Assembly (NCBI RefSeq): GCF_020164485.1 | Contig: NZ_JAIQZA010000006.1 | Location: forward strand, 62,001-126,000 | Source of the DNA: Salegentibacter tibetensis | GTDB taxonomy: Bacteria; Bacteroidota; Bacteroidia; Flavobacteriales; Flavobacteriaceae | Reading direction: 5' to 3' | DNA length: 64,000 bases | Shown here: positions 60,901 through 64,000 of the stretch, piece after piece | Layout of the letters: each line of letters begins with the position of its first letter | Numbering within the stretch: position 1 is the first letter of the stretch | Program-made: the position numbers and the translations under genes | The notes under the pieces: model-generated | The model's input: the letters and a program-made list of their open reading frames with translations, nothing else | Database searches by the model: none | What the model was told of the DNA's origin: nothing

Positions 60901-63006
60901 GGGGAGGATATTACCGCAAATAATTTCAGGTTAAGTAGAAATAACCAGGAAATGCTATTAAGCAGTGAGCTTTCTCAATCAGATAAAAACCATATTGGAA
61001 TGGAATTTAATAATTTCAATTTAGGGGCACTGCTAAATTATTTGAATCCGGAAGAAGAATTGGCCACGGGGCAATTAAATGGTTATTTAATTTTTGAAGA
61101 TCCTATGCAAAAAATTGGAATTCTTGCTGGGATGGAGATCAATCAGTTAAAAGCAATGGGGGTAGAGCTTGGTAAACTAAGCCTGAATTCTACTCCAAAA
61201 GCCGATTTCCAATACGATGTTGGCCTCGCTTTAAAAGGTGAAAATGTGGATCTTGATATGAATGGCGATTTCCAGGCGCTGGACACTACTACCACCTTAG
61301 ATTTCGAAATGCAGATCAATAAAATTAATATGAAAACTCTGGCAGCAATTTCTCAAGATGCGATTACTGATGGGCAGGGAAGTATTTCCGGAAACTTGAG
61401 TTTGGAAGGCACTACAACAGAACCTGAGTATAAGGGGCAGCTTAACTTTGATGAGGCTCAATTTAATGTAGCCTTACTTAATGTTCCTTTTACGCTCCCT
61501 TCAGAGACATTGGAATTTGACAATCAGGGAATATATTTCAATGAATTTAGGGTAGAAGATAAAGATTCAAATTCATTTGTTGTTAATGGGGAAGTGCTTA
61601 CAGAAAGTCTAATAAATCCTAAATTCGACTTGAATTTCAAGGCCAGGCAATTTCAGATTCTTAATTCTTCAAAAGAGGATAATGAAATGTTTTACGGAAC
61701 TGCCACTTTTGATGCCGATGCCAGCTTAACCGGAGATCTTAATATTCCTAAATTAGATATGAATATTACCATAGGTTCCAATACCGATTTCACCTATGTT
61801 ATGGCAGAAGAAGAGCTGGCGATGCAGGAACGTGAAGGGATCGTGATTTTTACAAACAGGGAAGATCCCGATGATATTCTTACCGGAAGCGAAGAAGAAA
61901 AATCGGCTACACTTACAGGTTATAATGTTAGTGCCCGAATTAATATAAATGAAGACGCCGCATTTAATATTATTATCGATGAGCAAACAGGGGACAATTT
62001 TAGAGTAAAAGGAGAGGGAGAATTAGATTTTAATATGTCTCCTAATGGAAGAATGACGCTTGCCGGCCGTTATACAATGAGTGGTGGTCATTACGAGATG
62101 AGTTTGTACAGCCTGGTAAAACGTAGATTTGAAATTGCCGATGGCAGCCGAATTACCTGGTCTGGAGATCCTTTGGATGCAACCTTAGATGTGAGTGCTA
62201 TTTATAAGGTAGAAACTTCACCCGCATCGCTTATGGCAACCAATCGGAGCGCTGGTGACAATAATCAATTTAGAAGGGAACTACCATTTTTAGTATACCT
62301 TAACGTAGATGGCGAATTAATGCAGCCAAAATTATCTTTTGGTCTGCAAATGCCAGATGATGAGCAGGGTGCAGCCGGAGGCCAGATCTATGGACGCCTG
62401 CAACAATTGAACAGTCAGGAAGCGGAGTTGAATAAACAGGTTTTTTCATTATTGGTATTAAACCGATTTTATCCAACTTCCGGGAGTGCCGGCGACAGTG
62501 GTGGAAATCTTGCCATTGCCCGCGATAATTTAAGTCAGGCGCTCTCAGATCAGCTAAATATGTTTTCTGAAAAACTACTGGGGGATACCGGTGTTGAGCT
62601 TAATTTTGGAGTAGACAGTTATACTGATTATAGCGGAAATACAGCAACCGAACGTACTGAGGTAGATATTGAAGCTCAAAAACGCTTGTTGGACGATCGT
62701 CTAATTGTAAGTGTAGGAAGCGAAGTAGGTGTGCAGGGTAGTAACCGTCCCGGAGAAGAAGCCAGTCCCGTAATTGGAAATGTAAGTATAGAATATTTAC
62801 TTACTGAATCCGGAAGATTTAGATTAAAAGGTTTCCGAAGAAACGAATTCGAAAATGTAATTGACGGACAGCTTATTATTAGCGGGATCGCTTTTATTTT
62901 TACAAGGGAGTTCAATGAGTTTCAGGAATTATGGGATAATTTCTTTCTGAAAGAGAGAGAAGCAGAGGAGGAAGAATCAGCCGAAAACAATGATAAAGAA
63001 GATTAA
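58000..63006 (+). CDS. tamB: TamB-like translocation and assembly module protein
   Basis: This 1668-residue protein starts at TTG 58000, preceded closely by AGGA; an in-frame stop lies 12 bases upstream and no ATG precedes the next Met by a plausible distance, so TTG is accepted. It has a basic N-terminus (MEKEKKKKKK), one membrane anchor (~15-37: ILAKIFAGLFIFIILLLLF) and a very long chain of beta-strand repeats with AsmA/TamB features (SGNLKASGKLSDIAISRANL), ending in the TamB/DUF490 region (~1150-1640: YTMSGGHYEMSLYSLVKRRF, ITWSGDPLDATLDVSAIYKV). It spans the periplasm and helps assembly of outer-membrane components, with TamL encoded 102 bases downstream. Confidence 0.9.
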   Translation: MEKEKKKKKKYKILKILAKIFAGLFIFIILLLLFIRSPWGQDIIKNQVVNNISGKTNTDITLDKLFITFSGNIQLDGLYLEDKNGDTLVYSKSLEADIPIWPIIQGNAISVDNLDWEGLKANIVRKDSVEGFNYEFLMEAFATDTTQQASQEPTPQDTTASQEINIGNLNFKNFNITFKDDVMGIDTEVSLGELILELEKTDLEKMDFRAGNASITNTKIKYSQNKPFPESEDEQPAPMPYLVVDNFNLGNVQIDYNSIPDGINANLDVQEFLAEVPLMDLKAQEIEVSKVALNNSDIKLEMKTMVQPQDTTATETTPFSWPDWQVAVNEINFSDNNISYLVDGAEPKKGEFNAEALVLDSLNLNANNLYLKDKIAGVEIAAFNFKEASGLDLNQLNFNLYLEESQLDLTEFALALNENRLEGEAGLKYNSVQDLIDNFETAELSLDLPTILLDVEDAFRFQPNLRSNPYIKELSANKVSGNLKASGKLSDIAISRANLNWKNTSLSANGNIYNAIDPDNIRFNIPRFNAKSRKSDLTGFVSEKDLGISIPKNIQLSGNFRGSPEDLSAKAFLKTSEGNIRINGNFSNQQEIVFEGKMTSEELQLGNILQNESLGALNLEVETSGRGSTVNTLDATLDATIQSFSYNDYGIEGLKISGDINDGTGTISSNFKDDNLELVLNSQVELDSVKPKANLNLDLKGAKLQELGLSSRDIRMAFKLDAEFEGNADEYETYANFTDAVVVYDNNTYLPGDLNAHAFVRTDSTSLQISNKILDLDLKSNADPIDFSKALNRHYESYFTEVDPLDTVQKPVNLKLRGTIIDAPVLNEVFLANLEQLDTIHIEADFIEKERKFDALVSLPYINYSGSEIDSLEFSLNSDPENFDFNLGFRAINSGPIAIQETDFNGSLTEDKLFLDFTSNQGEERLIHMASEITKPGDSLRFYINPEDLILNKNEWNIASGNEIIVYGEDITANNFRLSRNNQEMLLSSELSQSDKNHIGMEFNNFNLGALLNYLNPEEELATGQLNGYLIFEDPMQKIGILAGMEINQLKAMGVELGKLSLNSTPKADFQYDVGLALKGENVDLDMNGDFQALDTTTTLDFEMQINKINMKTLAAISQDAITDGQGSISGNLSLEGTTTEPEYKGQLNFDEAQFNVALLNVPFTLPSETLEFDNQGIYFNEFRVEDKDSNSFVVNGEVLTESLINPKFDLNFKARQFQILNSSKEDNEMFYGTATFDADASLTGDLNIPKLDMNITIGSNTDFTYVMAEEELAMQEREGIVIFTNREDPDDILTGSEEEKSATLTGYNVSARININEDAAFNIIIDEQTGDNFRVKGEGELDFNMSPNGRMTLAGRYTMSGGHYEMSLYSLVKRRFEIADGSRITWSGDPLDATLDVSAIYKVETSPASLMATNRSAGDNNQFRRELPFLVYLNVDGELMQPKLSFGLQMPDDEQGAAGGQIYGRLQQLNSQEAELNKQVFSLLVLNRFYPTSGSAGDSGGNLAIARDNLSQALSDQLNMFSEKLLGDTGVELNFGVDSYTDYSGNTATERTEVDIEAQKRLLDDRLIVSVGSEVGVQGSNRPGEEASPVIGNVSIEYLLTESGRFRLKGFRRNEFENVIDGQLIISGIAFIFTREFNEFQELWDNFFLKEREAEEEESAENNDKED

Positions 63007-63108
63007 CAAATAAAACCGGCGTGATACTGAACGCATAAACAGGCAACTTATTGAGCAGTGGTTTTTGCCCGTGACTAATTCACAAATTAGGATTGAAATT
63101 AAAAACAG

Positions 63109-64000
63109 ATGAAGGTTTACTTAAAATATATCGCTTATGCTTGTGTAATATTTTTGCTACTGCAGGCGTGCAATGTGAAAAAATTTGTTCCTGAAGACGA
63201 ATTGCTTTACACCGGCGCCAAAATTTCAATGGAAAGTGATACTACTATTAAGAAGCGTTCCCAGTTAAAGGCTGAGTTGGAATCAGTCTTAAGACCAGAT
63301 CCTAATAGTTCATTTCTGGGAATGCAGCCGCGATTATATTTTCATTATAAAGCCCAGCGTGAAAAACCGGGTTTTATCAATAAATTTTTGAATAAACAAA
63401 TAGGGGAAGAGCCGGTTTACGGGAGCGATGTAAACCCGGTACGCACCGAAGATCTGCTTAAAAACAGACTCGAAAATAGAGGGTTTTTCTATAGTACTGT
63501 TGTTTCTACAGTAGACCGTAAAGAAGAAGAGAAAGAAATGAGCGCTGCCTACTCAATACAAATTCCCGCTCCATATTTGCTTGAAAATTACAAGTTAGAT
63601 TCAGATAGCCTTCCGATTTACAAAGAAATACAGACCACTTTAGAGAACTCTCCACTGGAAAAAGGTATGCGATTTGATCTTTCAACCATGAAACTGGAAA
63701 GGGAGAGGATTGATAGGAATTTAAAATCTGAGGGTTATTATAACTTCAACTCCGGATTTTTGATTTTTGAGGCTGACACCAATCAATACGATCAGAAAAA
63801 ATTTGATCTTTTTTTGAGATTAAAAAAGGATATCCCAAACGAAAGTGTTATTCCTTATAGAATAGAAAGCGTTAATATCTATCCTAACTATGAAGTGGGA
63901 ACCGACAGTTCTAGTGCAAAAACGCGATATGCAGAGAAAAACTTTTTTCAGGAGGAAGTGTTCTTTAAGCCGAAATATTTAGATCCTTATCTTCTTATTG
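63109..64000 (+). CDS. tamL: TamL-like outer-membrane lipoprotein (BamA/TamA family), start only
   Basis: An ATG at 63109 opens a frame that runs off the window; 297 residues are present. It begins MKVYLKYIAYACVIFLLLQA with a lipobox and Cys at residue 22, then NVKKFVPEDELLYTGAKISM, and POTRA-like regions (NRLENRGFFYSTVVSTVDRK, LKSEGYYNFNSGFLIF). The lipid anchor distinguishes the Bacteroidota TamL from proteobacterial TamA. It directly follows tamB and would form the outer-membrane half of the Tam complex. The barrel domain lies outside the window. Confidence 0.85.
   Translation, partial: MKVYLKYIAYACVIFLLLQACNVKKFVPEDELLYTGAKISMESDTTIKKRSQLKAELESVLRPDPNSSFLGMQPRLYFHYKAQREKPGFINKFLNKQIGEEPVYGSDVNPVRTEDLLKNRLENRGFFYSTVVSTVDRKEEEKEMSAAYSIQIPAPYLLENYKLDSDSLPIYKEIQTTLENSPLEKGMRFDLSTMKLERERIDRNLKSEGYYNFNSGFLIFEADTNQYDQKKFDLFLRLKKDIPNESVIPYRIESVNIYPNYEVGTDSSSAKTRYAEKNFFQEEVFFKPKYLDPYLLI

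Overview
The window looks like chromosomal DNA of a marine Flavobacteriaceae bacterium of the Gramella/Salegentibacter/Zunongwangia type. The evidence is low GC, promoters with the Bacteroidota TAnnTTTG -7 box, few Shine-Dalgarno sequences, a type IX secretion C-terminal sorting domain, a HAEPLYID-family protein, a TamB/TamL pair, and a split topoisomerase IV operon followed by mscL. No rRNA, tRNA, CRISPR array, transposase or phage gene was seen. Genus-level placement is inference.

Layout. 1-3.4 kb: a partial acyl-CoA reductase divergent from a ferredoxin, an AraC regulator, a small secreted protein and a 47-residue ribbon-helix-helix protein. 3.5-8.4 kb: a cytoplasmic histidine kinase with eight PAS domains and one GAF domain, plus a single-domain response regulator. 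8.5-14 kb: parE - unknown membrane protein - parC - mscL with overlapping or abutting junctions. 14-16.3 kb: a lipoprotein, an XRE regulator and an M14 peptidase; the regulator and peptidase face away from each other across six copies of a TTTAC-N4-GTAAA palindrome. 16.3-21.7 kb: Lrp regulator, PEP carboxylase, DinB-like protein, YihY-like protein, PfpI/DJ-1 protein. 21.8-26.6 kb: a dipeptidase divergent from a coupled operon of RimK-like ATP-grasp ligase, GCS2-type ligase and N-formylglutamate-amidohydrolase-like enzyme. 27-38 kb: OsmC, FKBP, a Tat-exported oxidoreductase, a 3D-domain lipoprotein, a porin, a HAEPLYID/two-component operon, a GluR0-like ligand-gated K+ channel and small membrane proteins. 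38-47 kb: aspartate kinase with a divergent ACT-like regulator, a glycosyltransferase, an SLC13 transporter, and a gluconate operon (Gre-like factor, fused gluconokinase/6-phosphogluconate dehydrogenase, GntP permease).

47.2-55.3 kb is the most interesting block. It is a minus-strand cluster that looks like a Bacteroidota chaperone-usher pilus system: a PapD-like chaperone, an usher-like outer-membrane protein, four DUF4402-type putative pilins with pilin-like C-termini, and a large surface protein carrying a type IX sorting domain. The last part (55.5-64 kb) holds DoxX, a small charged protein, an OmpA-family lipoprotein, TamB and the start of TamL.

Two families of interspersed palindromic repeats occupy gene ends. 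Family A (three copies) begins with CCCTCATTGAGGG and sits directly behind stop codons or a terminator. Family B (three copies) is bounded by inverted GAGGCTGTCTGAAAA-like ends, and all three copies lie between convergent genes. Both look like non-autonomous elements that may also act as terminators.
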